Source of the DNA: Strongylocentrotus purpuratus
Taxonomy: Eukaryota; Echinodermata; Echinoidea; Camarodonta; Strongylocentrotidae
Direction of reading: 5' to 3'
Length of the DNA stretch: 64,000 nt
Assembly: GCF_000002235.5 (NCBI RefSeq)
Contig: NW_022145599.1
Coordinates: 21,316,155 to 21,380,154, forward strand
Shown: positions 10,690 through 23,194 of the stretch, piece by piece
Layout: each line of letters begins with the position of its first letter
How positions within the stretch are numbered: position 1 is the first letter of the stretch
Program-made: the position numbers and the translations under genes
The notes under the pieces: model-generated
What the model was told of the DNA's origin: nothing
What the model saw: the letters and a program-made list of their open reading frames with translations, nothing else
The model's database searches: none

Positions 10690-11220
10690 CTATAGTACAT
10701 GGTAGGGGTAAAAAAAGAATACAAAGGTTAGAAGGAAAAGTTAAAGAAGATTGGGGAACACTGGAAGACATAATAGAGGGAGAACGAGAGTCAGAGGCGG
10801 AAAAGGGAGAGGGTGAGAGAGTATAACAAAAGAGAAGGGCGGAGATAGATCGAGACATCGCAAGAGAGACAGAGGGAGGCAAGGAAGGGAGAGGGTGAAG
10901 AGTAGAGAGAGAGGGGGATGCAGAAACAAAGCAAGAGAGAGGGGCAGAACAAGAGAGGAGAAGGGGAATATAGCAAGAGAGAGGAGAAAGAGAAAGAGAT
11001 GCAATCGAGGCACTCTACTAGCATAAATAGATTTGAATATTTACTATATAGAGAAAGGGAGAAGTTATAGACAATCATGATGATGATGAACATGAAGGTG
11101 ATGATAATGTTAGATGATGATAATAATGATAATGTTAATGATGATGTTGATCATCAGACCATCACGATGATGATGATCATGATGATATTGATGATGATGA
11201 TCATGAGCGTGATCCTGATA
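10690..11220. repeat. Purine-rich tract followed by (GAT)n/(ATG)n repeat
   Basis: From ~10690 to 11010 one strand is almost all purine (GAGAGA, GGGAGAGGG). From ~11070 to 11220 the sequence is an imperfect ATGATG/GATGAT repeat. The same GAT-type repeat opens several units of the downstream array (13829-14050, 17975-18080, 19770-19890). Confidence 0.85.
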
Positions 11221-12196
11221 TCTGATTGAAAAAAATGAGGGGACATTTAGATAGCATATAGTCTCAGCTACAACATGCTCAAAAATATTTTAAAAAACAA
11301 GCGGAAATAACGGCGATATTGCTCTCAAAGGAATGTAGAATCCAGATTTGAGAAAAAGTCATCTCCCATATAGAAAAAGAGAGAAATTATACCGATATCT
11401 ACATGTAAACAATGATCATAATGATGATGATGATGATCTTGATAGTAATGATGATGATGATGATTATAATGATAATGTTAATGATGATAATGAGCGTGAT
11501 CCTGACATCTGATTGAAAAAATGAGGGGGACAGTTAGATAGCATATAGTCTCAGCTACAACATAGTAAAAAATCAACAAAAACGGAGCGGAAATAACGGC
11601 GATTATTATTGCTCGCAAAAGACAGGAATTTAGAATCCAGATTTCAGACCATGATGATGATCATCATCATCATTATGATCATGATGATGATCATGAGCGT
11701 GATTCTGACATCTGATTGAAAAAATGAGGGGACATTTAGATAGCATATAGTCTCATGCAGCTACATATGTACTCCAAAATGAACAAAAACCAGGCGGAAA
11801 TAACGGCGATATTGCTCGCAAAAGACAGGAATGTAGAATCCAGATTTGAGAAAAAGTCATCTCCCATGGGGATTACAGGCGAAAAGTAATGGATCAAGTG
11901 ATAATAGGGTAATAATAAAGTAAATATGGTTGTTTATTACATTATTTGCGATTCTACGTGTAGTTATGTGATATTTGCTATGTATATCCATCAGAAACTT
12001 GTCTGTACAAAACAGTGAAATACTGCCCTCTCCGGCAGAATAAAGTAAGCTTAGCAACGAGCATAATGGCGTATACTTCTAGCAGTATTACTTTCGTATT
12101 TATGGACATATAATATACGACACTACGTGTTTTAAAATTCAAAGGAGATTGCACAGTGAAAGGTCAAAATGAAAAAAAAGTGAAGAAAAATATTGG

Positions 12197-12264
12197 TAAA
12201 GACGCCCGGACTCGAACCAGGGGTCTCAAGGTCGGAAGTCAAGTGCGTTACCGATATACCAAAA
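12197..12264 (-). repeat. tRNA-like segment with Pol III A and B boxes (array unit 1)
   Basis: On the minus strand it reads TGGTATATCGG (an exact A-box match), then about 35 nt later GGTTCGAGTCC (an exact B-box match), as in tRNA genes. The T arm can pair, but the 5' acceptor strand does not match the 3' side and the anticodon stem pairs poorly. It is therefore tRNA-derived, not a functional tRNA. Confidence 0.65.
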
Positions 12265-13581
12265 CATTTCCCATAGCGATTACACGTAAACGGAAAATGG
12301 AATTCGCAAATCCAACTTTGCAAGTGAAATATGAGCATGATCCCGGCATCTGATAAAAAAATAAAGTAGACATTTGTGATAGCTGATTGTCTCAGCTACA
12401 TCATACTCAAAGCTCAGCGAAAACGAAACTAAAACAACGGAGATATTGCTCGCGAAAGACGGGAATGTAGAATCCAGTTTTGAGAAAAAATCATGTCCCA
12501 TAGAGAATACACGCAAAATGTTAAAAATTGACATGCCCCCTTTAATCGCAAATTACGCAATGATCCATTTGTCAAAATGAAAAATTGTGGCAACTGCATT
12601 TGTAGAAAATTGTCTCAGCTAGAACATATCAAAATTTGGAAGAAAATCGGTCAACATTTACAGAGATACAATCAATTTTCCAAAAATATGCTGACGTCAA
12701 AATATGCAAATTGAAATTTTGAGTTCGGAGGCCATTATGATGACGTCATGAGTTAATTGAGGGTCAAATGAGACATGAAATCATATCTCCAATTCATACT
12801 CTATCAAAATATGAAAACAAAATTGGGATCACCTTGCATCCTTAAGCGCTACAATGGATTTTGTATAGGCATGTTTTTGCCCATGTATGCTATGTATTAC
12901 AAGAGCTCGCACGCACGGAAATTATCTTAAACGGACGCTCATTCCCTTATTAATGGGCAGAAAAAGGTGAAAAAGGTATCAAAATGCTTGGGAAAATGTG
13001 CCAAATACGATGACAGAGAAAATTTGGCGATTCTATGTTGAAAAATACCAGTACGCGCGAAAACGTGCGCGCATGTGCGTGCGCGCGTTTTTTTGCAAAA
13101 TGCTTAGAATGGCCTGAAACGTATGCAAAATGAATTTGGGACGATTTTGAGCATTTTTATTTTTTGCGCGCGCGCTATCGCGCGGACGTACGCATGCGCG
13201 TGCGTTTTCTGACTTGAAATTGACCGGACGGATATTGACCTTAATCATGATAAATATGAATGAGAAATGCCTTTTTGTTATGAAGATATGATCATGAGTA
13301 AAAAGTACCAAAAAAAACACAAAATGGCGCCTGGATGACGTCATGAAGACTTGATGACCTTGAAAATGTTACACTGACGTCTCATGACAATGACCTATGA
13401 CGGTGCCAAAATTGAACGAAATTGATTAAACCGATCTTGAGTTATCCTGTTCACAAAAAAGTGGGAACAATAAATAAAAATAAAGAATAATAAATAATAA
13501 ATAAAAATAATAAAGAAAGAAAATTCTGACGAAAACAATAGGTGGTCTGTTGATAACAGACCACCTAATAATAAAGAAAGA

Positions 13582-13624
13582 CTAGAAATTTAATTCGTCA
13601 TGGGGACGAATTAGGTGGTCTGTC
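13582..13624 (-). repeat. Helitron-like 3' terminus (hairpin + CTAG)
   Basis: On the minus strand, AGACCACC is followed by a stem-loop (TAATTCGTC/GACGAATTA), a short AT-rich spacer and CTAG, with T next. Hairpin then CTRR before T is the classic Helitron 3' end. The same layout recurs at 16459-16500, 17866-17907 and 19705-19740. At 15194-15232 the stem has a different sequence (ATACTTG/CAAGTAT) but the same flanks. Confidence 0.5.
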
Positions 13625-16561
13625 TTGAATTGATGGATGAAGTACTGATGAACTGATAGATTGAACTGATGTGAAATGAACTGAATCGATGAGCTAAAAG
13701 GATGAACTGATAAACTGAACTAAACTGATGAACGAAATATTGAGAAATTATCTACATGATGAATCATGATCAAATTTAATGCAAACAAATATCAAAATAA
13801 GTAGTTCTAATGAATATGACACAAAGTATTGATAAATGAACTACTTGATCGTGATCATGATTGTCATGATGACGATAATGATAATCATGATGATGATCAT
13901 GGTCATGATGATGATGATGATGATAATGGTGATGAAGATGACGATGATGATGATTATGGTGATCATGATGATCATGATGATCATGATGATCATGATGATG
14001 TTGATGGAATGATTATCATCATAATGACAATGATGATGATCATGAGCGTGATCTTGGAAGTATTGGAAGAATGAGGGGTGATTTAGATAACATATAGTCT
14101 CAGCTACAACATACTCGAAAATCAACATAATCCAAGCAGAAATAATGTCGATATATTGCTCGCAAAAAACAGGAATGTTGAATCCAGTTTTGAGAAAAAG
14201 TCATGTCCCATAGAGAATACACGCAAAATGTAAAAAATTTACATGCCTCCTTTAATCGCAAAAATACGCCATGATTCCTTTGTCAAAATGAAATATCGTG
14301 GCTACTACATTTGTAGAAAATTATCACAGCTAAAACATATCAAAATTTGGAAAAAAAATCGATCAATATTTACAGAGATACAATCGATTTTCCAAAAATA
14401 TGCTGACGTCATAATATGTAAATTCAAATTTTGAGTTCGGAGGCCATTACGATGACGTCATGTGTTAATTGAGGGTCAAATGAGACATGAAATTATATCA
14501 CCGATTCATACTCTATCAAAATATTTAAAAAAAAATTGAGGTTACCTTGCATCCTTAAGCGCTACAATGGATTTTGTATAGGCATGTTTTTGCCCATGTA
14601 TGCTATGTATTACAAGAGCTCGCACGCACGGAAATTATCTTAAACGGACGCTCATTCCGTTATTAATGGGCAGAAAAAGGTGAAAAAGGTATCAAAATGC
14701 TTAGGAAAATGTGCCAAATATGATGACAGAGAAAATTTGGCGATTCTATGTTGAAAAATACCAGTACGCGCGAAAATGCGCGCGCATGTGCGTGCGCTCG
14801 TTTTTTTGCAAAATGCTTAGAATGGCCTGAAACGTATGCAAAATGAATTTAGGACGATTTTGAGCATTTTTATTTTTTGCGCGCGCGCTGACGCGCGGAC
14901 GTACGCATGCGCGTGCGTTTTCTGACTTGAAATTGACCGGACGGATATTGACCTTAATCATGATAAATATGAATGAGAAATGCCTTTTCGTTATGAAGAT
15001 ATGATCATGAGTAAAAAGTACCAAAAAAAACACAAAATGGCGCCTGGATGACGTCATGAAGACCTGATGACCTTGAAAATGTTACACTGACGTCTCATGA
15101 CAATGACCTATAACTGTGCCAAAATTGAACGAAATTGATTAAACCTATCTTGAGTTATCCTGTTCACAAAAAAGTGGGAACAATAAATAAAAACTAGATT
15201 TGTAATACTTGTTTGGAACAAGTATAGGTGGGCTGATCCAACAAAAAATTGAGACAAAATAAAGGGTACATTTGAGATAGCTTTTTGTCTCATCTACAAC
15301 ATACTCGAAGTTCAGCGTAAACGAAGCTAAAACGACGTAGATATTGCTCGCGAAAGACGGGAATGTAGAATAGAGTTTTGAGAAAAAGTCATATCCCATA
15401 GAGAATACACGCAAAATGTAAAAAATTTACATGCCTCCTTTAATCGCAAAAATACGCCATGCCTTTGTCAAAATGAAAAATAATAGCAATTGCCTTTGTA
15501 GAGAATTGTCTCAGCTAGAACATATCAAAATTTGGAAGAAAATCAATCAATATTTACAGAGATACAATCAATTTTCCATAAATATGCTGACGTCATAATA
15601 TGCAAATTGGAATTTTGAGTTCGGAGGCCATTGTGATGACGTCATGAGTTAATTGAGGGTCGAATGAGACATGAAACAATATCTCCGAATCATACTCTAT
15701 TAAAATATGAAAACAAATTGGGGTCACCTTGCATCCTAAAGAGCTACAATGGATTTTGTATAGGCATGTTTTTGCCCATATTTGCTATGTATTACAAGAG
15801 CTCGCGCGCACGGAAATTTTTGTTAAACGGTCGATCAATCCGTTATTAATAGTCATAAAGAGACAAACGTGGTATCAATTTGTTTGTAAATATATGTGGT
15901 ATATTATGAAAGAAAAAAAAAAGCAATTCAATGTTGTGCAAAAGTTTTACGCGCGAAAACGCGCGCGCATGCTCGTACGCGCGATTTTTTATAAAATGCT
16001 TAGAATGGCCTAAAACGTATGCAAAATGATTTTGCGACGATTTTGAGCATTTCAAAATTTTGCGCGCGCATTGACGCGCGGACGTACGCGCAGGCGCGCG
16101 TTATTTGACCTTTTATTGACTGGACGGATATTGACCTTGATCATGATAAATATGAACGAGAAATACCTTTTGGTTATGAAGATATGATCATGAGTTGATT
16201 TTCGTAAAATTTTACAAAATGGCGCCTAGATGACGTCATCAGTGAAGGTCAATGTTGAAAACGTTATTGTGCTTTGTACATATGTCTATACATATGTGTG
16301 CCAAATTTCTAGGCATTTGATTGAGCCATTTCCAAGTTATCTTGTTCACAAAAAAGTGGTTAGAAATAAGAAAAATATATAATAATAATAAATAAAGGCA
16401 ATTCTAACGAAATTATAAGGTGGTCTGTACGTTATACAGCCCACCTGATAAAGAATAACTAGAAATTTAATTCGTCATGGGGACGAATTAGGTGGTCTGT
16501 TTTCAATTTTATGATCATTGAAAAGTCAAAAAAGAAAAAAAAAGTGAAGAAAAAAAATTGT

Positions 16562-16630
16562 TGGAAACTCCCGGACTCGAACCAGGGACCTCAAGGTCGG
16601 AAGTCAAGCGCGTTACCGATATGCCAAAAC
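16562..16630 (-). repeat. tRNA-like segment with Pol III A and B boxes (array unit 4)
   Basis: Same structure as the copy at 12197. Here the A box reads TGGCATATCGG, which still fits the consensus, and the B box GGTTCGAGTCC is unchanged. It is followed on the minus strand by a T-run that could terminate Pol III. Confidence 0.65.
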
Positions 16631-18402
16631 ATTTCCCATAGAGATTACACGTAAACGGAAAATAGAATTCACAAATCCCACTTTGTAAGTGAAATATGAG
16701 CATGATCCCGGCATCTGATCGAAAAATAAAGGGCACACTTGTGATAGCTTATTCTCTCAGCTACATCATACTCAAAGCTCAGCGAAAACACAGCTAAAAC
16801 GACGAAGATATTGCTCGCAAAAGACAGGATGTAGAATCCAGTTTTGAGAAAAAGTCATGTCCCATAGAGAATACACGCAGAATGTGAAAAATTGACATGC
16901 CACCTTTAATCGCAAAAATACGCCATGATACCTTTGTCAAAATAAAATATTGTGGTGACTGTCTTTGTAGAAAATTGTCTCAGGTAGATCATATCAAAAT
17001 TTGGAAGAAAATCGATCAATATTTACAGAGATACAGTCAATTTTCCAGAAATATGCTGACGTCATAATATGCAAATTGAAATTTTGAGTTCGGAGGCCAT
17101 TGTGATGACGTCATGAGTTAATTGAGGGTCAAATGAGACATGAAATCATATCTCCAATTCATACTCTATCAAAATATGAAAACAAAATTGGGATCACTTT
17201 GCATCCTTAAGCGCTACAATGGATTTTGTATAGGCATGTTTTTGCCCATGTATGCTATGTTTTACAAGAGCTCGCACGCACGGAAATTATCTTAAACGGA
17301 CGCTCATTCCGTTATTAATGGGCAGAAAAAGGTGAACAAGGTATCAAAATGCTTGGGAAAATGTGCCAAATATGATGACAGAAAAAATTTGGCGATTCTA
17401 TGTTGAAAAATACCAGTACGCGCGAAAACGCGCGCGCATTTGCGTGCGCGCGTTTTTTTGCAAAATGCTTAGAATGGCCTGAAACGTATGCAAAATGAAT
17501 TTGGGACGATTTTGAGCATTTTTATTTTTTGCGCGCGCGCTGACGCGCGGAATTACACATGCGCGCGCGTTTTCTGACTTGAAATTGATCGGACGGATAT
17601 TGACCTTAATCATGATAAATATGAAAGAGAAATGCCTTTCCGTTATGAAGATATGATCATGAGTAAAAAGTACCAAGAAAAACACAAAATGGCGCCTGGA
17701 TGACGTCATGAAGACTTGATGACCTTGAAAATGTTACACTGACGTCTCATGACAATGACCTATGACTGTGCCAAAATTGAACGAAATTGATTAAACCGAT
17801 CTTGAGTTATCCTGTTCACAAAAAAGTGGGAACAATAAATAAAAATAAAGAATAATAAATAATAACTAGAAATTTAATTCGTCATGGGGACGAATTAGGT
17901 GGTCTGTCTTCAAGTCTTATGATGTATTATAATATTTACTATATTGAGAAAGGGAGAAGTTATATAGACATGTAAACAATGATGATCATGATGATGATGA
18001 TGATCTTGATAGTAATGGGGATGACGACGATGATGATGATGATGATCATAATGATGTTGATGATTATCATCAACAGACCACGATGACATCAGACTGAAAA
18101 AAATGAGAGAACATTTAGATAGTATATAGTCTCAGCTACAACATACTCAAAAATCAACAAAAATCAAGCCGAAATAACGGCGATATTGCTCGCAAAAGAC
18201 AAGAATGTAGAATCCAGATTTGAGAAAAAGTCATCTCCCATAAGGATTACACGCAAAAAGTAATGGATCTAGTGATAATAGGGTAATAATAAAGTAAATA
18301 TGGTTGTTTATTACATTATTTGCGATTGTACGTGTTTTAATATTCAAAGGAGATGGTAGAGTGAATGGTCAAAAAGAAAAAAAAGTGAAGAAAAAAAAAT
18401 TG

Positions 18403-18471
18403 TTGGAGACGCCCGGACTCGAACCAGGGACCACGAGGTCGGAAGTCAAGTGCGTTACCGATATACCAAAA
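18403..18471 (-). repeat. tRNA-like segment with Pol III A and B boxes (array unit 5)
   Basis: A box TGGTATATCGG and B box GGTTCGAGTCC are both exact. A run of at least seven T follows the 3' end within about ten bases (reading the minus strand), which would terminate a short Pol III transcript. Confidence 0.65.
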
Positions 18472-20201
18472 CATTTCCCATAGAGATTACACGTAAACGG
18501 AAAATGGAATGCACAAATCCCACTTTGTAATTGAAATATGAGCATGATCCCGGCATCTGATCGAAAAATAAAGGGCACACTTGTGATAGCTTATTGTCTC
18601 AGCTACAACATACTCAAAGTTCAGCGTAAACAAAGCTAAAACGACGGAGATATTGCTCGCAAAAGACAGGATGTAGAATCCAGTTTTGAGAAAAAGTCAT
18701 GTCCCATAGAGAATACACGCAAAATGTGAAAAATTGACATGCCTCCTTTAATCGCAAAAATACGCCATGATGCCTTTGTCAAAATGAAATATCGTGGTTA
18801 CTGCATTTGTAGAGAATTGTCTCAGCTAGATCATATCAAAATTTGAAAGAAAATTGATCAATATTGACAGAGATACAGTCTATTTTCCAGAAATCTGCTG
18901 ACGTCATAATATGCAAATTGAAATTTTGAGTTGGGAGGCCGTTATGATGACGTCATGAGTTAATTGAGGGTCAAATGAGACATGAAATCATATCTCCGAT
19001 TCATACTCTATCAAAATATGGAGAAAAAAATTGGGTTCACTTTGCATCCTAAAGCGCTACAATGGATTTTGTATAGGCATGTTTTTGCCCATGTATGCTA
19101 TGTATTACAAGAGCTCGCACGCACGGAAATTATCTTAAACGGACGCTCATTCCGTTATTAATGGTCAGAAAAAGGTGAACAAGGTATCAAAATGCTTGGG
19201 AAAATGTGCCAAATACGATGACAGAGAAAATTTGGCGATTCTATGTTGAAAAATACCAGTACGCGCGAAAACGCGCGCGCATGTGCGTGCGCGCGTTTTT
19301 TTGCAAAATGCTTAGAATGGCCTGAAACGTATGCAAAATGAATTTAGGACGATTTTGAGCATTTTTATTTTTTGCGCGCGCGCTGACGCGCGGACGTACG
19401 CATGCGCGTGCGTTTTCTGACTTGAAATTGACCGGACGGATATTGACCTTAATCATGATAAATATGAATGAGAAATGTCTTTTCGTTATGAAGATATGAT
19501 CATGAGTAAAAAGTACCAAAAAAAACACAAAATGGCGCCTGGATGACGTCATGAAGACTTGATGACCTTGAAAATGTTACACTGACGTCTCATGACAATG
19601 ACCTATGACTGTGCCAAAATTGAACGAAATTGATTAAACCTATCTTGAGTTATCCTGTTCACAAAAAAGTGGGAACAATAAATAAAAATAAAGAATAATA
19701 ATAACTAGATTTTAATTCGTCACGAGGACGAATAAGGTGGTCTGCCTTCAAGTTATATAGACATGTAAACAATGATGATCATGATGATGATCATGATGAT
19801 GATGATCTTGATAGTAATGGTGATGACGATGATGATGATCATCACGATCATGATGATGTTGATGATCATCATCAACAGACCATGATGACATCAGACTGAA
19901 CAAAATGAGAGAACTTTGAGATAGTATATAGTCTCAGCTACAACATACTAAAAAATCAACAAAAATCAAGCCGAAATAACGGCGATATTGCTCGCAAAAG
20001 ACAAGAATGTAGAATCCAGATTTGAGAAAAAGTCATCTCCCATAAGGATTACACGCAAAAAGTAATGGATCAAGTGATAATAGGGTAATAATAAAGTAAA
20101 TATGGTTGTTTATTACATTATTTGCGATTCTACGTGTTTTAATATTCAAAGGAGATGGTACAGTGAAAGGTCAAAAAGAAAAAAAGTGAAGAAAAAAATT
20201 G

Positions 20202-20270
20202 TTGGAGACGCCCGGACTCGAACCAGGGACCTCGAGGTCGGAAGTCAAGTGCGTTACCGATATACCAAAA
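20202..20270 (-). repeat. tRNA-like segment with Pol III A and B boxes (array unit 6)
   Basis: A and B boxes are the same as in unit 5, again with a T-run just downstream on the minus strand. T-arm pairing CCTGG/CCGGG with one G-U is possible. The seven bases before the A box do not complement the 3' acceptor side, so a mature tRNA cannot form. Confidence 0.65.
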
Positions 20271-21602
20271 CATTTCACATAGAGATTACACGTAAACGGA
20301 AAATGGAATTCTCTAATCCCACTTTGTAAGTGAAATATGAGCATGATCCCGGCATCTGATCGAAAAATAAAGGGCACACTTGTGATAGCTTATTGTCTCA
20401 GCTACAACATACTCAAAGCTCAGCCTTAACAAAAATAAAACGACGGAGATATTGCTCGCGAAAGACGAGAATGTAGAATCCAGTTTTGAGAAAAAGTCAT
20501 GTCCCATAGAGAATACACGCAAAAAGTGAAAAATTGACATGCCTCCTTTAATCGCAAAAATACGCCATGATACCTTTGTCAAAATGAACAATCGTGATAA
20601 CCGCATTTGTAGAGAATATTCTCGGGTAGAACATATCAAAATTTGGAAGAAAATTGATCAACATTTACAAAGATACAATCAATTTTCCAAAAATATTCTG
20701 ACGGCATAATATGCAAATTGAAATTATGAGTTTGGAGGCCATTATGATGACGTCATGAGTTAATTGAGGGTCAAATGAGACATGAAATCATATCTCCAAC
20801 TCATGCTTTTTCCAACCATGATATAAAAGTTGGGGTCAATTGACTATCTGAAGAGCTATTTTGATTTTTAAAATGGAATGTTTTTGATCAAATTTGCATT
20901 ATATTGCCCATAGCAGTACGCGCGGATTTTGAACTTTGACGCGCGCTCACGGCCTTATGAAAGGTCAAGAGTGACTGAAATTAATGTAAGTTGTCATTTA
21001 CGGTAAGAGGAATCTAAATCATGTAAAAAAAAAGGAATTTGACCTTTTCCGCGCGTTGTGAGCGCGCGCAACGCGCGCGTGGACACTTACGGACGGAAAA
21101 TTTTGAAATGCTTAAAATGACCTGATTCGTACTCTACTTTGATAGTTAAGTGATTTTGAGCATTTTTAAATTTTGACGCGCACGTACGCGCGCGTCGTGA
21201 CCTTTATGTGACCTTTGATGACATGACCTTTAGACCCTTGACCTGAAATATATGTGATATGGATATGAATGACCTTTGCCTATGCATCATGAAGATATGA
21301 TGGATAATGGGATTTCACAAAATGGCGCCTGGATGACGTCACGATGACTTGATGACCTTGAAAATGTTCCTGTCACGTCTCATGACAATGACCTATGACT
21401 GTGCCAAAATTGAATGAAATTGACGAAACCGAACTTGAGTTATCCTAGGCACAAAAAAGTGTAGGAAATAAATAAAAATAAAGAATAATAATAATAATAA
21501 AGAAAATTCTGACGAAAACAATAGGTGATCTGTTTTCAACAGACCACCTAATTAAAAAAAAAGGAAAAATAATAACATTGAGGTTTCCCATAGTGGCAGG
21601 GC

Positions 21603-21675
21603 GGCCTTGTGGCCCAATGGATAAGGCATCTGACTACGAATCAGGGGATTCCAGGTTCGAGTCCTGGCAAGGTCG
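21603..21675 (+). tRNA. tRNA-Arg (anticodon ACG)
   Basis: A complete cloverleaf can be drawn. Acceptor strands GGCCTTG and CAAGGTC pair with a single G-U. The anticodon stem TCTGA/TCAGG encloses the loop CTACGAA with anticodon ACG, which is read as Ile-modified ICG and decodes CGN arginine codons. The T stem CCAGG/CCTGG is perfect with loop TTCGAGT. The D arm GCCCAATGGATAAGGC is normal and the discriminator base is G. There is no intron. A T6 run at 21678-21683 is the expected Pol III terminator. The gene sits just past the end of the tandem array and is not part of the repeat unit. The length (73 nt) and structure suggest a functional gene. Confidence 0.95.
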
Positions 21676-21689
21676 AATTTTTTGTAATT

Positions 21690-22430
21690 TTGAAATAGTG
21701 TCATAAAAATAATAATTAAAGGTCATACAAAGTTTTGGGGAATTTTTACAATTGGGTGGATAGTGATTCTTTACAATTTTGATTTATTTGGATGCCCCTG
21801 TGGATGTATTTATAAACACTTGAAAATGTAGCCCCTGAAACACTTCTGTTTTCGAGAAAAATTGAATATAACAATTTACCGGTGCTCCTGGTAAATTTTG
21901 ATAGATCTCAAATAGCGCTTACGGCCGTACAATGGTAGCTGCGACCATGAAATTCTCAGAATATGTAGTTGTAATATGTAATTTCCAAACGGGAATATCT
22001 AATCGGTCGATTTTAGTCAAGCAACATTGTTTGTTTAATTAATCTCTTGACCTTGAGAGGGAGCTATACAGTTTATTATACAGCTACAGTTTATTATTTA
22101 CAATTTCATAACTTTAGACTCGATTTCCACCGCGACAACGATCATTGTATATTGTCAGACTGCATATGCTTCAAATACGTTCATTTGAACCAAATTCATG
22201 ACCCCATACCAAAACTTTATAGTACCTTTAAAAAAAAAATGCAATTTATAAAAATGCGAGTGAAAGATCTTTGGGTGAAATCATTAAAAAGAATGTGCTT
22301 TTAGTCTCTTTAAATTAGGCGCACATATTATGGTGAAAGAAAAAGAGCAGACATATCCAAAGTTAAAAGGATCGACAGTCGACACACATATCCAAAGTTA
22401 AAAGGACACTTATTAGAAAACGTATCAAAG
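21690..22430. other. Non-coding stretch between tRNA gene and minisatellite
   Basis: AT-rich sequence with no supportable gene. A frame of 85 codons at 22047-22304 has no recognisable domain and no repeat support. Two short copies of ACACATATCCAAAGTTAAAAGGA-like sequence lie near 22350-22410. Confidence 0.5.
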
Positions 22431-22439
22431 TGAAAATCA

Positions 22440-23065
22440 GAATCATCAGAGGTGAAAATGGGGCACTACTCGCACCTGGTAGGGGGCACTCACCAGGGAT
22501 GAGAAAGGCACTAATGAGAACGGAAAAGGGGCACTTGTTTCAAAGGAAAATGGGGCAATTGTTATAAGGAAAATGGCACTAATTAGAAATAAGGATAGGG
22601 GCACGTGTCAAAATAAAAAGTGGCACTGATCAAAGATGAAAAGGTGCATTTTTTTGTGCCTGAAAAGGGGCACTCATCTGAAATGAATAGTGGCACTCGT
22701 GAGAATGGAAAGTAGCACTACTTAAAAAGGAAAAGGGGCATCTATCACAAGGGAAAATGGCACTTATTAGAAAGACAGGGGGCACACGTCTACATAAGGG
22801 CATTATGAGAGGTGAGAAGGGGCACTCATCAAATATGGAAAGGGGCACTTATCAAAAGAGGAAGGGGCACTAATTACAAATGAAAAAGGCACTTGTTAAA
22901 GTAAAATGGGCACCTCTCAGATTTATAATTTGGGCAATTATCATCATTCAGTGAAGGGGGCACTTATCAGAGGTGGTAAGGGGCATTTATACGAATGTGG
23001 AACAGGTACCTATTAGAAATGAAAAGGGCAATTATCTGAAGTGAAGGAGGCACCTTTCCTATGTA
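22440..23065 (+). repeat. Degenerate GGGGCACT minisatellite
   Basis: About 25 loosely conserved units of roughly 22-33 bp share the core GGGGCAC(T) followed by an A-rich stretch such as TATCAGAAATGAAAA. Unit length and sequence vary, so this is an old minisatellite. Open frames across it are not genes. Confidence 0.85.
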
Positions 23066-23194
23066 AAAGGGGGGACTTTTGGGGTCCTTTCCATATAGGG
23101 GGAGGGGGCGGCGGCTTGGACACTTTTTCCCATTTTACCCCAGTTCTTGTGTATGTTAGGAATATGAATTTTCGCAATTCATAATACATAGACA

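Larger units (their letters stand above)
11220..21560. repeat. Complex tandem array of ~1.2-1.8 kb units
   Basis: At least six related blocks are present, ending near 13625, 15230, 16500, 17910, 19745 and 21560. A full unit has a GAT-repeat, a TCTCAGCTACAACATACTC segment, a tRNA-like segment on the minus strand, a second copy of that TCTCAGCTAC segment, then TGACGTCA-containing sequence, a CpG-rich alternating tract (GCGCGCGCGC...ACGCATGCGCG) and a hairpin with CTAG. The last two tRNA-like intervals are 1.84 and 1.80 kb. Units 2 and 3 are short and lack the tRNA-like part. The recurring 103-codon minus-strand frames in the CpG tracts are by-products of sequence identity. Confidence 0.88.

Noticed and set aside
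13033..19552. Four 103-codon minus-strand frames of nearly identical sequence (13033, 14746, 17398, 19241)
   Set aside because: They lie in repeated CpG-rich array DNA; differences between copies are mostly amino-acid changing, there is no domain, and related blocks at 15.9 and 21.1 kb lack the frame. Identity follows from the repeat itself.
11070..20000. Regularly spaced repeats considered as a CRISPR array
   Set aside because: Units are over 1 kb, spacers are not unique and the DNA has introns and LINEs; it is a eukaryotic satellite array.
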